Shown here: positions 1-9,427 of the stretch, in pieces
Layout of the letters: every line of letters begins with the position of its first letter
Numbering within the stretch: position 1 is the first letter of the stretch
Assembly (NCBI RefSeq): GCF_035961655.1
Contig: NZ_CP108393.1
Location: 5,999,001 to 6,063,000 of the forward strand
Reading direction: 5' to 3'
Source of the DNA: Streptomyces sp. NBC_01317
GTDB taxonomy: Bacteria > Actinomycetota > Actinomycetes > Streptomycetales > Streptomycetaceae
Length of the DNA stretch: 64,000 bases
Made by a program: the position numbers and the translations under genes
The notes under the pieces: generated by a model
Told to the model about the DNA's origin: nothing
Seen by the model: the letters and a program-made list of their open reading frames with translations, nothing else
Databases searched by the model: none

Positions 1-98
1 AGGTCGGTACCTCCACCACCTGCATCTGATGGCTCCGCCCGCCGATGGCGCCATCCGCCGACTCGGGGTCATTCATTTGGGCGGGGGCGGGTCGAGTG

Positions 99-929
99 TC
101 ACGTTTCCAGGGCGGTTGCTCTGGGGTGGAAGCCCAGGCGGGTGTAGATGCGGGCTACTTGGGCGTCCGTGGCGCCCAGGAAGACGGTGTGGGCCTCGCG
201 GGAGCGGGCCTCGCGGATCAGGGCCGCGGTGACCGCCAGGGCCAGGCCCCGGCGGCGGGCCGTGGGGAGGGTGGCGACGGCGCAGATCTCGGTGACTCCG
301 TCCACCACTCCCGGGAGCAGGCCCGAGCTGACGGCGACGCCGTCCTCCACCGCCGCGACCAGAGTGGTGCTGCCCTCGCGGATGCGACGGGCCATGAGGG
401 CTGTCTCGGGGGCGTGTCGTGTCTGTGCCTCCGGCAGGTCCGCCGGGCCCACGTCGCCCACGTGGGTGCCCAGGTTCGCGAAGGACAGGTACGCGGTGGC
501 CACCGCGCTGGGCAGCCACGGGGCGTCCGGCGTGAGGGTCACGACCTGGACCCCTGGTGGGGTGAGGTCGGCCAGGGGTGGGGTGGGGGCCTCCTCCGGG
601 AGTATCAGGAGGGGGCGGGGCGTGACCGGCAGGCCCGCTTCCTCCACCGCCGGGCGCAGGGCCGGCGCCGACTCGTGGACCCACTCGAAGCTCTCGGGGA
701 CGCCCAGTTCGCGCTGACGCGCCCGGACGTCCGCGACGTCCGCCGCGGTGACGGGCCGGCCCCGCCAGCCCCGGGTCGGGCGGGCCTGGAGCGGTCTGCC
801 CCCGTCCTCCCGTACGAACAGGGTCAGCGGTCCGAAGTCCTCGGCCCGGCCGATCCGGCGGGGCAGGGTGTCGCGGTACTGGTCGACCCGGTCGAGCGGG
901 TCGAGTGGGGCTGTTGGATGGTGTGTCAC
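99..929 (-). CDS. GNAT family N-acetyltransferase
   Basis: Predicted acetyl-CoA dependent N-acetyltransferase of 276 residues; substrate unknown. The C-terminal third carries the GNAT core: a beta strand (TEICAVATLP) leads into the acetyl-CoA pyrophosphate loop TARRRGLALAV, followed by a helix and the closing segment RIYTRLGF typical of motif B. The N-terminal 140 residues are more divergent, as in two-domain actinobacterial GNATs. It is the first complete gene of the window and is followed upstream, on the same strand, by the PNPOx-fold gene at 988-1503. The family call is secure, the substrate is not inferable. Confidence 0.85.
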   Translation of the reverse strand: MTHHPTAPLDPLDRVDQYRDTLPRRIGRAEDFGPLTLFVREDGGRPLQARPTRGWRGRPVTAADVADVRARQRELGVPESFEWVHESAPALRPAVEEAGLPVTPRPLLILPEEAPTPPLADLTPPGVQVVTLTPDAPWLPSAVATAYLSFANLGTHVGDVGPADLPEAQTRHAPETALMARRIREGSTTLVAAVEDGVAVSSGLLPGVVDGVTEICAVATLPTARRRGLALAVTAALIREARSREAHTVFLGATDAQVARIYTRLGFHPRATALET

Positions 930-987
930 CTCGGAAGCACATCATCGGGTCACCGTCCCGGACCAGTGATTTACGCGGTACGGCGCG

Positions 988-1503
988 TCAGAAACGCCAG
1001 CGCGTCTGGCTGTACGGTGCCTTCCCGAAGCCGAATGCCGTCCGGGGCGCCACCTCGTGGACCACGGCCACGTTCCCCCGGTCGCCCGCGAAGCCGCCGT
1101 CCCGTACCTCGAAGTGCCACTCGGCGCCGTACTTCGCCTCCCACGCCCGCGCCAGCGCCGACAGGCGCGCCTCGTCCGTCACGCGGACCGCCGTGCCCTC
1201 GACCACGAGGTCGCAGCCCCCGGCCAGGGCGTTCGTGCCGGTCGTCAGGATCACCTCCGGGTTCTGCGCGAGGTTGCGGCTCTTGCGCTCCTCGGCGCCG
1301 GTGCAGAAGTACAGCGCGCCGTCCGACCACACCGCCAGCAGCGGGGTGACGTGCGGGCGGCCCTCGGGCCGTACGGTCGTCAGCCAGAACAGTTCCGCCG
1401 ACGTCAGCAGGGCCACCGCCTCCTGCCACGCGGTCGCCGTCGCCTGCGGCTCGCCGTAACGGGTGTCCAGTTCTGTACGGGGTTCGGGTTCCTTCGGTGC
1501 CAT
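988..1503 (-). CDS. Pyridoxamine 5'-phosphate oxidase-fold protein
   Basis: A 171-residue PNPOx-like split-barrel protein, probably binding FMN or F420. The segment ELFWLTTVRPEGRPHVTPL is the typical first strand pair of the fold, followed by DGALYFCTGAEERKSRNL and by a strand with LVVEGTAVRVTD. The start at 1503 was chosen over the longer open frame because AGGAG lies about 8 bases upstream and homology-like sequence begins there. Small proteins of this family in actinomycetes are often F420-dependent reductases or haem-degrading-like proteins; the exact reaction cannot be told from sequence alone. Monocistronic or co-transcribed with the downstream GNAT gene. Confidence 0.85.
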   Translation of the reverse strand: MAPKEPEPRTELDTRYGEPQATATAWQEAVALLTSAELFWLTTVRPEGRPHVTPLLAVWSDGALYFCTGAEERKSRNLAQNPEVILTTGTNALAGGCDLVVEGTAVRVTDEARLSALARAWEAKYGAEWHFEVRDGGFAGDRGNVAVVHEVAPRTAFGFGKAPYSQTRWRF

Positions 1504-1583
1504 CGTCCGCTCCTGGTGTGTTTCGGTCCCGGGGCCGGGATCTCGTAGAGGTGGACCGGCCCCTCGGCCCGAAGTCATCGGTC

Positions 1584-1613
1584 CTCTTCCCGACTCTTCC
1601 CGACTCTTCCCGA
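1584..1613. repeat. Three tandem decamers (CTCTTCCCGA)
   Basis: Three perfect copies of the 10-base unit CTCTTCCCGA stand in the 213-base gap between the divergent PNPOx-fold gene and glnE. Period 10 is about one helical turn. A similar but different decamer array occurs at 21971-22050. Confidence 0.75.
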
Positions 1614-1716
1614 CCGCGCCGGACGCGGCCGGTCCCGCCTCCCCGCCCTGCGGTTACGCTCGATCCCCTCAGCTTGATCGGGAACGCTGGCGGGAACGCG
1701 GACGGGAGACGGCGAC

Positions 1717-4700
1717 ATGACGATGCCGGGGCGCAGGAGCAGTATTTTCACCCGTCTGCTCCGCCACGGCTTCACCGATCCGTCCGGCGCCGAGGGGCTT
1801 CTCGACGTCCCGGAGATGGCGACCGTACGGTCCGACCCGCTGTTCCTCGACGCCCTCGGCGCCACCGCCGATCCCGATCTGGCCCTGCGCGGTCTTGTAC
1901 GGCTCATCGAGGCGGCCAACCCGGGGGAGCGGCGGGTCCTGCTGGACACCCTGCTCACCGCCAAGCCCCTCCGGGACCGGCTGCTCGGCGTGCTCGGCGC
2001 GTCCGAGGCGCTCGGCGACCACCTGGCCAGGCACCCGCACGACTGGCACGTCCTGGTGACGTACGAGTCGTCCGACCTGCACCCCGGGGTCGCGGAGTTC
2101 GAACGCGGGCTCGCCGACGCCACCGACCCCGTCTCCCTGCGCATCGCCTACCGGCGCTGCCTGCTGGCCATCGCGGCCAGGGACGTCTGCGGCACGATCG
2201 ACATCGCCCAGACCGCCGCCGAACTGGCCGACCTGGCCACCGCGACCCTCCGCGCCGCCCTCGCGATCGCCCGCGCCGCCGCGCCCGAGGACGCCGCCGC
2301 CTGCCGGCTCGCGGTCATCGCGATGGGCAAGTGCGGCGGGCACGAGCTGAACTACATCTCCGACGTGGACGTGATCTTCGTGGGCGGCCTCCCCGAGGCC
2401 CCCGCCGGGACGATGGAGAACGGCGAGAACGGGAGCGGGAGCCTCAACACCGACGAAGGCAAGGCCGTCCAGGCCGCCACCCGCCTCGCCTCCCACCTCA
2501 TGCGCATCTGCTCCGAGACCACCGTCGAGGGCTCCATCTGGCCCGTCGACGCCAACCTCCGCCCCGAAGGCCGCAACGGCCCCCTCGTCCGCACCCTGAG
2601 CAGCCACCTCGCCTACTACCAGCGCTGGGCCAAGACCTGGGAGTTCCAGGCCCTCCTCAAGGCCCGCGCCGTCGCCGGGGACGTACCGCTCGGCGCCGAG
2701 TACATCGACGCCGTCTCGCCCCTCGTCTGGCAGGCCGCCGACCGCGAGCACTTCGTCCCCGACGTGCAGAAGATGCGCCGCCGCGTCGTGGACAACATCC
2801 CCGCCGCCCAGCTGGACCGTGAACTCAAGCTCGGCCCCGGCGGTCTGCGCGACGTCGAATTCGCCGTCCAGCTCCTCCAGTTGGTCCACGGCCGCGGTGA
2901 CATCTCCCTCCGCAGCGGCTCCACGCTCGACGCGCTCGGCGCGCTGGCCGCCGGCGGCTACGTGGGCAGGGCGGACGCGGCCCTACTGGACGACGCCTAC
3001 CGCTTCCTGCGGTCCATGGAGCACCGCATCCAGCTCCACCGGCTGCGCCGCACCCACCTGGTGCCCGAGGACGAGGCCGACCTGCGCCGCCTCGGCCGCT
3101 CCCTCGGCCTGCGCGGCGACCCCGTCGTCGAACTCAACAAGGCCTGGAAACGGCACGCTTCGGTCGTACGGCGGCTGCACGAGAAGATCTTCTACCGCCC
3201 CCTGCTCGACGCGGTCGCCCAACTCGCCCCCGGCGAGACCCGGTTGAGTACGAAGGCGGCCCGCCAGCGCCTCGAAGCGCTCGGGTACGCCGACCCGGCC
3301 GCCGCCCTGCGCCACCTGGAGGCACTGTCGTCCGGGGTGAGCCGCAAGGCGGCGATCCAGCGGACGCTGCTGCCCGTGCTGCTCGGCTGGTTCGCCGACT
3401 CCGCCGACCCCGACGCCGGCCTGCTCGGCTTCCGCAAGGTGTCCGACGCGCTCGGCAAGACCCCCTGGTACCTGCGGCTGCTGCGCGACGAGGGCGCGGC
3501 GGCCGAGAACCTGGCGCGGGTGCTGTCCGCCGGCCGCCTCGCCCCCGACCTGCTGCTCCGTGCCCCCGAGTCGGTCGCGATCCTCGGCGACCCCCACGGG
3601 CTCGTGCCGCACGGCCGCGCCCACCTCGAACAGGAGGTCATCGCGGCGATCGGCCGCGCGGAGACCGCCGAGGGCGCCGTCGCGACGGCACGCGGGATGC
3701 GCCGCCGTGAGCTGTTCCGTACGACGGCCGCCGACATCATCGGCTCGTACGGGACCGAGGAGAGCCCCGCCGAGGAGGACCCGGGCGCGCTGGTCGACCG
3801 GGTCGGCAACGCCCTCACCGACCTCAACGCCGCCACCCTCGCCGGAGCCCTGCGCGCCGCCGTCCGCGGCCGGTGGGGCGACACCCTCCCGACCAGGTTC
3901 GCGGTCATCGGCATGGGCCGGTTCGGCGGGCACGAGATGGGTTACGGCTCCGACGCGGACGTCGTCTTCGTCCACGAACCCCGCGAGGGCGTCGGCGAAC
4001 AGGAAGCGGCCCAGGCGGCGAACGCCGTGGTCGCCGAGATGCGCCGCCTCCTCGAAGTCCCCAGCCCGGAACCGCCGTTGCTGATCGACGCCGATCTGCG
4101 CCCCGAGGGCAAGAGCGGCCCCATGGTCCGTACGCTCGCCTCCTACGCCGCGTACTACCGGCGCTGGTCACTGGTCTGGGAGAGCCAGGCCCTGCTGCGC
4201 GCCGAACCGATGGCGGGCGACGCGGACCTCGGCCGCCGCTTCGTCGAGCTGATCGACCCGCTGCGCTACCCGGCCGAGGGCCTGGCCGAGGACTCCGCAC
4301 GCGAGATCCGCCGCCTCAAGGCGCGGATGGAGACGGAACGGATGCCGAGGGGCGCCGACCCGACCCTGCACACCAAACTGGGCCGCGGCGGGCTCTCGGA
4401 CGTCGAGTGGACGATCCAGCTGCTCCAGATGCGGTACGCCTGGGCGGAGCCGGGCCTGCGGACCACCCGGACGCGCCGGGCGCTGGCGGCGGCGCGGGAG
4501 GCGGGGCTGCTGTCGGAGGAGGACGCGCAGACGCTGGACGACGCGTGGGTGCTGGCGACCCGGGTCAGGAACGGGGTGATGCTCGTACGGGGCAGGCCCG
4601 GCGACACCTTCCCGTCGGACGGCCGCGAGCTGGGCGCGATGGGGCGTTACCTGGGGTACGGTGCCGGGCCCACGCGGGGCCAGACGCAGGAGGTGCACAG

Positions 4701-4782
4701 CGGGGACATGCTGGACGACTACCGCAGGACGACGCGCAGGGCGCGCGGGGTGATGGAGAGGCTGTTCTACGGGGCGGAGTGA
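1717..4782 (+). CDS. glnE: Bifunctional glutamine synthetase adenylyltransferase/deadenylyltransferase
   Basis: GlnE modifies GlnA on a tyrosine, lowering glutamine synthetase activity when nitrogen is plentiful, and reverses the modification. At 1021 residues it has the usual length and both nucleotidyltransferase halves. The N-terminal half has MGKCGGHELNYISDVDVIFV near residues 201-220, and the C-terminal half has MGRFGGHEMGYGSDADVVFV near 732-751; each contains the GG...DxD metal site of the polymerase-beta fold. Each half is followed by a conserved LGPGGLRDVEF or LGRGGLSDVEW segment. Its target GlnA (Y397) is also encoded here, at 44946-46355. The 3' end overlaps the convergent PAP2 gene by 16 bases. 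Family and function are clear; expression control is not visible. Confidence 0.97.
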   Translation: MTMPGRRSSIFTRLLRHGFTDPSGAEGLLDVPEMATVRSDPLFLDALGATADPDLALRGLVRLIEAANPGERRVLLDTLLTAKPLRDRLLGVLGASEALGDHLARHPHDWHVLVTYESSDLHPGVAEFERGLADATDPVSLRIAYRRCLLAIAARDVCGTIDIAQTAAELADLATATLRAALAIARAAAPEDAAACRLAVIAMGKCGGHELNYISDVDVIFVGGLPEAPAGTMENGENGSGSLNTDEGKAVQAATRLASHLMRICSETTVEGSIWPVDANLRPEGRNGPLVRTLSSHLAYYQRWAKTWEFQALLKARAVAGDVPLGAEYIDAVSPLVWQAADREHFVPDVQKMRRRVVDNIPAAQLDRELKLGPGGLRDVEFAVQLLQLVHGRGDISLRSGSTLDALGALAAGGYVGRADAALLDDAYRFLRSMEHRIQLHRLRRTHLVPEDEADLRRLGRSLGLRGDPVVELNKAWKRHASVVRRLHEKIFYRPLLDAVAQLAPGETRLSTKAARQRLEALGYADPAAALRHLEALSSGVSRKAAIQRTLLPVLLGWFADSADPDAGLLGFRKVSDALGKTPWYLRLLRDEGAAAENLARVLSAGRLAPDLLLRAPESVAILGDPHGLVPHGRAHLEQEVIAAIGRAETAEGAVATARGMRRRELFRTTAADIIGSYGTEESPAEEDPGALVDRVGNALTDLNAATLAGALRAAVRGRWGDTLPTRFAVIGMGRFGGHEMGYGSDADVVFVHEPREGVGEQEAAQAANAVVAEMRRLLEVPSPEPPLLIDADLRPEGKSGPMVRTLASYAAYYRRWSLVWESQALLRAEPMAGDADLGRRFVELIDPLRYPAEGLAEDSAREIRRLKARMETERMPRGADPTLHTKLGRGGLSDVEWTIQLLQMRYAWAEPGLRTTRTRRALAAAREAGLLSEEDAQTLDDAWVLATRVRNGVMLVRGRPGDTFPSDGRELGAMGRYLGYGAGPTRGQTQEVHSGDMLDDYRRTTRRARGVMERLFYGAE

Positions 4783-5699
4783 GCCCCACTACCGGGCGTA
4801 GTACTGGACCCCCGCTTCTTCTTCGGCCGCCGCCCGTCCACGTAACGCGGCAGGTTGTACGGCAGCGAGCCGTACCAGAGGTACGAGACGGTGAAGCCGA
4901 ACGCCAGGCACACCAGGCCCCCCGCCGCGTCCAGCCAGAAGTGGTTCGCGGTGGCGACGATCACCAGCAGCGTCACCACGGGGTAGAGCAGCCCGAGGAT
5001 CCGTACCCACGGGATCCGGCACAGCGCGAAGATCGTCAGGCCCGACCAGGTCGACCACCCGATGTGCATCGACGGCATGGCCGCGTACTGGTTCGACACG
5101 GTCTTGAGGTTGTCCGAGGACAGCGAGCCCCACGTGTGGTGCAGGGAGACGGTGTCGATGAAGTGGCCGTTGGTCATCAGCCGTGGCGGCGCGAGCGGGA
5201 ACAGGTAGTAGCCGAGCAGGGCCACGACGGTGGTCGCCAGCAGGACCAGGCGGGCCGCCGAATAGCGCCCCGGATGACTGCGGAACAGCCAGATCAGCAC
5301 TCCGAGGGTGATGATGAAGTGCAGTGTGGCGTAGTAGTAGTTCATCCCTACGATGAGCCACGTCACGGAATTGACGCCGTGGTTGACGGCCCGCTCGAAG
5401 CCGAGTCCCAGCAGGCGTTCCGCGTGCCAGATCCGGTCGGCGTTCTCCAGGGCCTTCGTCCGCTGTTCGGGTACGGCGTTGCGGATCAGCGAATAGATCC
5501 AGTAACTCACCGCGATCAGCAGGATTTCGAACCAGAGGCGGGGCTTGCGGGGTGTCCGGAGGCGCCGGATGAACGTGTGCTTCTCCACCGGTTCGGTTTC
5601 CGTGTCCCTCGCTGTGTCTGTCGTGTCAGCCACCTCGTCGGTGAAGGACGACGAGCCGGCCCTTCGGGCCGCCTGCGCCTTCACGGTCGATTCACCCAT
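4767..5699 (-). CDS. PAP2-family membrane phosphatase (Aur1/Ipt1-like)
   Basis: Polytopic membrane protein of 310 residues with about six membrane segments. It contains the PAP2 signatures: PSMH at residues 209-212 and the HFWLD motif with H253 and D257 (the HxxxD catalytic pair). The region around PPRLMTNGHF is characteristic of the PAP2_3 branch that includes inositolphosphotransferases. Likely acts on a lipid phosphate or phosphoinositol lipid at the outer membrane face; substrate unproven. The N-terminal 50 residues are acidic and soluble. The 3' end overlaps glnE by 16 bases in the convergent orientation. Confidence 0.9.
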   Translation of the reverse strand: MGESTVKAQAARRAGSSSFTDEVADTTDTARDTETEPVEKHTFIRRLRTPRKPRLWFEILLIAVSYWIYSLIRNAVPEQRTKALENADRIWHAERLLGLGFERAVNHGVNSVTWLIVGMNYYYATLHFIITLGVLIWLFRSHPGRYSAARLVLLATTVVALLGYYLFPLAPPRLMTNGHFIDTVSLHHTWGSLSSDNLKTVSNQYAAMPSMHIGWSTWSGLTIFALCRIPWVRILGLLYPVVTLLVIVATANHFWLDAAGGLVCLAFGFTVSYLWYGSLPYNLPRYVDGRRPKKKRGSSTTPGSGAHSAP

Positions 5700-5817
5700 A
5701 GCCAGGAGTCTGCCAGATCCGGACTCCCCGACCGATCATCCCCCGGTCGGGTCGGTCCCGCATTCGCTACGCCCTGCGGACGACTCGGGGACGCCCCGCG
5801 GACGACGCCGGGACGCC

Positions 5818-6843
5818 CTACGGACGACGTCCGGGCCCCGACGCGGTCGACCCCCGGACCACCAGTTCGGGCATGAAGACAAACTCGCTGTGGGGGGCGG
5901 GGGTGCCCCCGATCTCCTCCAGGAGCGTACGGACCGCGGCCTGGCCCATCGACGGCACCGGCTTGCGGACCGTGGTGAGCGGCGGGTCCGTGAAGGCTAT
6001 GAGGGGGGAGTCGTCGAAACCGACGACCGAGAGGTCGCGCGGCACGTCCAGGCCCATGCGCCGCCCGGCCCTGATCGCGCCGAGCGCCATCATGTCGCTC
6101 GCGCACACCACCGCCGTACAGCCCCGCTCGATGAGGGCGGTGGCCGCCGCCTGACCACCCTCCAGAGTGAACAGCGACTGCTGGATCAGCTCGTCCGTCT
6201 CGGCGGGCGACAGGCCGAGCAGGTCGTGGACCGTGGCCCGGAAGCCCTCGATCTTGCGCAGCACCGGCACGAACCGCTCCGGCCCCACGGCCAGGCCGAT
6301 CCGGTGGTGTCCCAGCGAGACGAGGTGCGTCACGGCGAGCCGTACGGCGGCCCGGTCGTCGGGCGAGATGAAGGGGGCCTGCACCTTCGGCGAGAAGCCG
6401 TCCACCAGGACGAACGGCACCCCCTGGGCGCGCAGCTTCTCGTACCGCCGCATGTCCGCCGACGTGTCGGCGTGCAGCCCGGAGACGAAGATGATGCCGG
6501 AGACGTCCCGCTCGACCAGCATCTCGGTCAGCTCGTCCTCGGTGGAGCCGCCGGGGGTCTGGGTCGCCAGCACCGGGGTGTACCCCTGACGGGTGAGCGC
6601 CTGGCCTATCACCTGGGCGAGCGCCGGGAAGATCGGGTTCTCCAGCTCCGGGGTGATCAGGCCGACCAGCCCCGCGCTGCGGCGGCGGAGGCGTACGGGG
6701 CGCTCGTACCCGAGGACGTCGAGTGCGGCGAGTACGGATTCGCGGGTGGCCGCGGCAACCCCGGGCTTGCCGTTCAGAACGCGGCTGACCGTCGCTTCGC
6801 TGACCCCCGCCTGGGCTGCGATGTCGGCAAGCCGTGCGGTCAT
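5818..6843 (-). CDS. malR: LacI-family transcriptional regulator of maltose genes
   Basis: A 341-residue LacI/GalR repressor. Residues 1-50 form the DNA-binding head (MTARLADIAAQAGVSEATVS, then RVLNGKPGV with the hinge), followed by a periplasmic-binding-protein-like effector domain ending in VGFDDSPLIAFTDPPLTTV. It is divergent from malE and sits next to malEFG and alpha-glucosidase genes, exactly the Streptomyces malR arrangement, so repression of the mal genes relieved by maltose or maltodextrin is the likely role. The start at 6843 fits the family N-terminus; a much longer frame running through to 8586 on this strand is spurious because it covers malE. Confidence 0.93.
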   Translation of the reverse strand: MTARLADIAAQAGVSEATVSRVLNGKPGVAAATRESVLAALDVLGYERPVRLRRRSAGLVGLITPELENPIFPALAQVIGQALTRQGYTPVLATQTPGGSTEDELTEMLVERDVSGIIFVSGLHADTSADMRRYEKLRAQGVPFVLVDGFSPKVQAPFISPDDRAAVRLAVTHLVSLGHHRIGLAVGPERFVPVLRKIEGFRATVHDLLGLSPAETDELIQQSLFTLEGGQAAATALIERGCTAVVCASDMMALGAIRAGRRMGLDVPRDLSVVGFDDSPLIAFTDPPLTTVRKPVPSMGQAAVRTLLEEIGGTPAPHSEFVFMPELVVRGSTASGPGRRP

Positions 6844-6914
6844 GGGAGTGGACTGTACCGGTGGTTCACCGGATTGCCCACCGGACGGCCGAGGAGCGGA
6901 CGCGGCCTCGTTCT

Positions 6915-6926
6915 GCAAGATCTTGC
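6915..6926. promoter_or_regulatory. Candidate MalR operator (12-bp perfect palindrome)
   Basis: GCAAGATCTTGC is a perfect 12-base palindrome in the 279-base malR-malE intergenic region, 72 bases from the malR start. Related GCAAG/CTTGC words recur at 7034-7038 and 7052-7056 nearer malE. LacI-family proteins bind such centred palindromes, so this is the best candidate operator; binding is inferred, not shown. Confidence 0.6.
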
Positions 6927-7122
6927 GAAACCTTTCTGCCCTGTCCGTGCCGGGTTTCCGTGCCCCGTCAGGTCGTACGGCCCCGCCACGCCTGGGCACT
7001 TGTAACAATCGCCGGGTCCGGCGGAAATCTTCCGCAAGGTCTTTCGGGCTTCTTGCAACGCTGTTACCTTCACGTCCGACCCGGAGCCGCAACGGAGCGG
7101 TACGGCAGTTGAAGGAGTTCGG

Positions 7123-8397
7123 ATGCGACGTGGCATAACGGCCACAGCCCTGGCCGTGACCCTGGCCCTCGCCGTGACCGCGTGCGGTGGTGACGACGCG
7201 TCGGACGGCGGCAAGAGCGCCGGGGGTGAACTGTCGGGGAAGGTCACCTGGTGGGACACGTCGACCGTCGGCAGCGAGGACAAGGTCTTCAAGCAGCTCG
7301 CCGAGGGCTTCGAGAAACTGCATCCCAAGGTCGACGTCGTGTACGTCAACGTGCCCTTCGGCGACGCCCAGAACAAGTTCAAGAACGCGGCGCAGGCGGA
7401 CTCCGGCGCCCCCGACGTCATCCGCTCCGAGGTCGCCTGGACACCCGAGTTCGCCGATCTGGGCTATCTCGCGCCGCTGGACGGCACCCCGGCGCTCAAG
7501 GACGAGAAGGACTTCCTGCCGCAGGCCGCCGCCTCCACCCGCTACGCCGGCAAGACCTACGCCGTGCCGCAGGTCATCGACTCCATGGGCATCTTCTACA
7601 ACAAGAAGATCTTCAAGGAGGCGGGGGTGGAAGTCCCCGCGACAGTCGACGAGTTGAAGGCCACCGCCAAGACGATCAAGAGCAGGACCGGGAAGACGGG
7701 GCTCTACCTGCGCGGCGACGACGCGTACTGGTTCCTGTCCTTCCTGTACGGCGAGGGCGGCAACCTCGTGGACGCCGACAGCAAGACCGTCACGGTCGAC
7801 GACGCCGCCGGCGTCAAGGCCATGACCGTCGTCAAGGACCTGGTCGACTCGGGCGCCGCCCAGACCGACGCCACGGACGGCTGGGAGAACATGCAGGCCG
7901 CGTTCAAGGACGGCAAGGTCGCCATGATGATCAATGGTCCGTGGGCCGTCACCGACACCTACGGCGGCGCGCAGTTCAAGGACAAGGCCAACCTCGGCAT
8001 CGCGCCCGTCCCCGCCGGCTCCGCCGCGCAGGGCGCTCCGCAGGGCGGCCACAACCTCGCCGTCTACGCGGGCTCCAAGAACCTGGACGCCTCGTACGCC
8101 TTCACCGAGTACATGACGTCCGTACAGAGCCAGACGCGGATCGCCGGACAACTGAGCCTGCTGCCCACCCGTACCTCCGTCTACGCACAGCCCGGAGTCG
8201 CGGACAACGAGATCGTCGGCTTCTTCAAGCCCGTCGTGGACAAGGCCGTCGAGCGCCCCTGGATCCCGGAGACCGGCAGCCTCTTCGCGCCGCTCGTCAC
8301 CGAATACACCAAGGTCCTCACCGGCCAGACCACCCCGGAGAAGGGCGCCTCGGCCACCGGGGACGCGTACCGCAAGCTCCTCAAGGGCTGGAAGTAA
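7123..8397 (+). CDS. malE: Maltose/maltodextrin-binding lipoprotein of an ABC transporter
   Basis: Extracellular solute-binding protein of 424 residues. The lipoprotein signal ends in LAVTAC with Cys21 as the lipidated residue. The mature part is a family 1 binding protein, with GKVTWWDTS at the start and the conserved MMINGPWAVTDTYGG segment. It captures maltose or maltodextrins for MalF/MalG. A GGAG-type ribosome site precedes the ATG. It opens the malE-malF-malG-glucosidase cluster, divergent from malR, and is expected to be under MalR control. Confidence 0.95.
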   Translation: MRRGITATALAVTLALAVTACGGDDASDGGKSAGGELSGKVTWWDTSTVGSEDKVFKQLAEGFEKLHPKVDVVYVNVPFGDAQNKFKNAAQADSGAPDVIRSEVAWTPEFADLGYLAPLDGTPALKDEKDFLPQAAASTRYAGKTYAVPQVIDSMGIFYNKKIFKEAGVEVPATVDELKATAKTIKSRTGKTGLYLRGDDAYWFLSFLYGEGGNLVDADSKTVTVDDAAGVKAMTVVKDLVDSGAAQTDATDGWENMQAAFKDGKVAMMINGPWAVTDTYGGAQFKDKANLGIAPVPAGSAAQGAPQGGHNLAVYAGSKNLDASYAFTEYMTSVQSQTRIAGQLSLLPTRTSVYAQPGVADNEIVGFFKPVVDKAVERPWIPETGSLFAPLVTEYTKVLTGQTTPEKGASATGDAYRKLLKGWK

Positions 8398-8416
8398 CAG
8401 GAAGGCGGGCCGGCTG

Positions 8417-9427
8417 ATGGCCGTCCAGACCGGCCGGTCGGTGGCGAGGACCCCGGGCGAGCACACCGCCCGCGGCCCCCGCCGCGGCACCGGCACCCCC
8501 TCCGGCGGGCTCCGCCGCGCCGTCTCGACGCACTGGTACGCGTGGGCCATGGTCGCCCCGGTCGTCGCCGTGATCGGCGTGATCATCGGGTATCCGCTGG
8601 TACGGGGCGTCTACCTGTCGCTCACCGACGCCAACGAGCGCAACGTCGCACGCCACATCGGCGTCAACAACCTGCCCGCCACCTACGAGTTCGTCGGACT
8701 CGACAACTACCGGGCAGCCCTGACGGGGAATCAGTTCCTCTCCACCCTCGGCTGGACCCTGGTGTGGACGGTCTCCTGCGTCGCCGTCACCTTCGCGCTG
8801 GGCCTGGGCCTCGCCACGCTCCTCAACCGCCGCATCGCCGGGCGCTCGCTCTACCGGATGCTGCTGATCCTGCCCTGGGCCGTGCCGGGCTTCGTCTCCG
8901 TCTTCGCCTGGCGCTTCCTCTACAACGAGGACCGCGGGCTCCTCAACAAGCTGCTCGCCGGCGGCGGCATCGACGCCGTGCCCTGGCTCAACGACCCGAC
9001 CTGGGCCAAGTTCTCGGTCATCGCCGTCAACATCTGGCTCGGGGTGCCGTTCATGATGGTCGCCCTGCTCGGCGGCCTCCAGTCCATCTCCGGCGAGATG
9101 TACGAGGCCGCCGAGATGGACGGCGCCAACGCCTGGCAGCGCTTCGCGCACATCACCCTGCCGGGGCTGCGGCCCGTCAGCACGACCGTGATCCTGCTCT
9201 CCACCATCTGGACGTTCAACATGTTCCCGGTGATCTTCCTGCTGACGCGCGGCGGACCCGGCGAAGCCACCCAGATCCTGGTCACGCAGGCGTACAAGTT
9301 CTCCTTCGAGATCAGCCCCCGCGACTACGCGCAGTCCTCCACCTGGGGCGTGCTGATCCTCGTCCTGCTGATGCTCTTCGCCGCGCTCTACCGGCGCGTG
9401 CTCCGCAACCAGGGAGACAGCTGGTGA
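8417..9427 (+). CDS. malF: Maltose ABC transporter permease MalF
   Basis: Inner-membrane permease of 336 residues with about six membrane segments. The ABC coupling loop appears as EAAEMDGANAWQRF near residue 230, in the usual place. The Streptomyces protein lacks the large periplasmic loop of enterobacterial MalF, hence the shorter length. It lies 19 bases after malE and its stop overlaps the GTG start of malG (GTGA), indicating translational coupling. No ATP-binding subunit gene is present in the cluster; Streptomyces maltose transporters use the shared ATPase MsiK encoded elsewhere. Confidence 0.95.
   Translation: MAVQTGRSVARTPGEHTARGPRRGTGTPSGGLRRAVSTHWYAWAMVAPVVAVIGVIIGYPLVRGVYLSLTDANERNVARHIGVNNLPATYEFVGLDNYRAALTGNQFLSTLGWTLVWTVSCVAVTFALGLGLATLLNRRIAGRSLYRMLLILPWAVPGFVSVFAWRFLYNEDRGLLNKLLAGGGIDAVPWLNDPTWAKFSVIAVNIWLGVPFMMVALLGGLQSISGEMYEAAEMDGANAWQRFAHITLPGLRPVSTTVILLSTIWTFNMFPVIFLLTRGGPGEATQILVTQAYKFSFEISPRDYAQSSTWGVLILVLLMLFAALYRRVLRNQGDSW

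Noticed and set aside
1..98. Possible gene fragment at the window start
   Set aside because: Short open frames there have no start context, domain or bias; treated as intergenic.
6844..8586. Long minus-strand open frame continuous with malR
   Set aside because: It overlaps malE fully on the other strand; only the part up to 6843 has a LacI N-terminus and plausible start. The rest is a GC-rich shadow frame.
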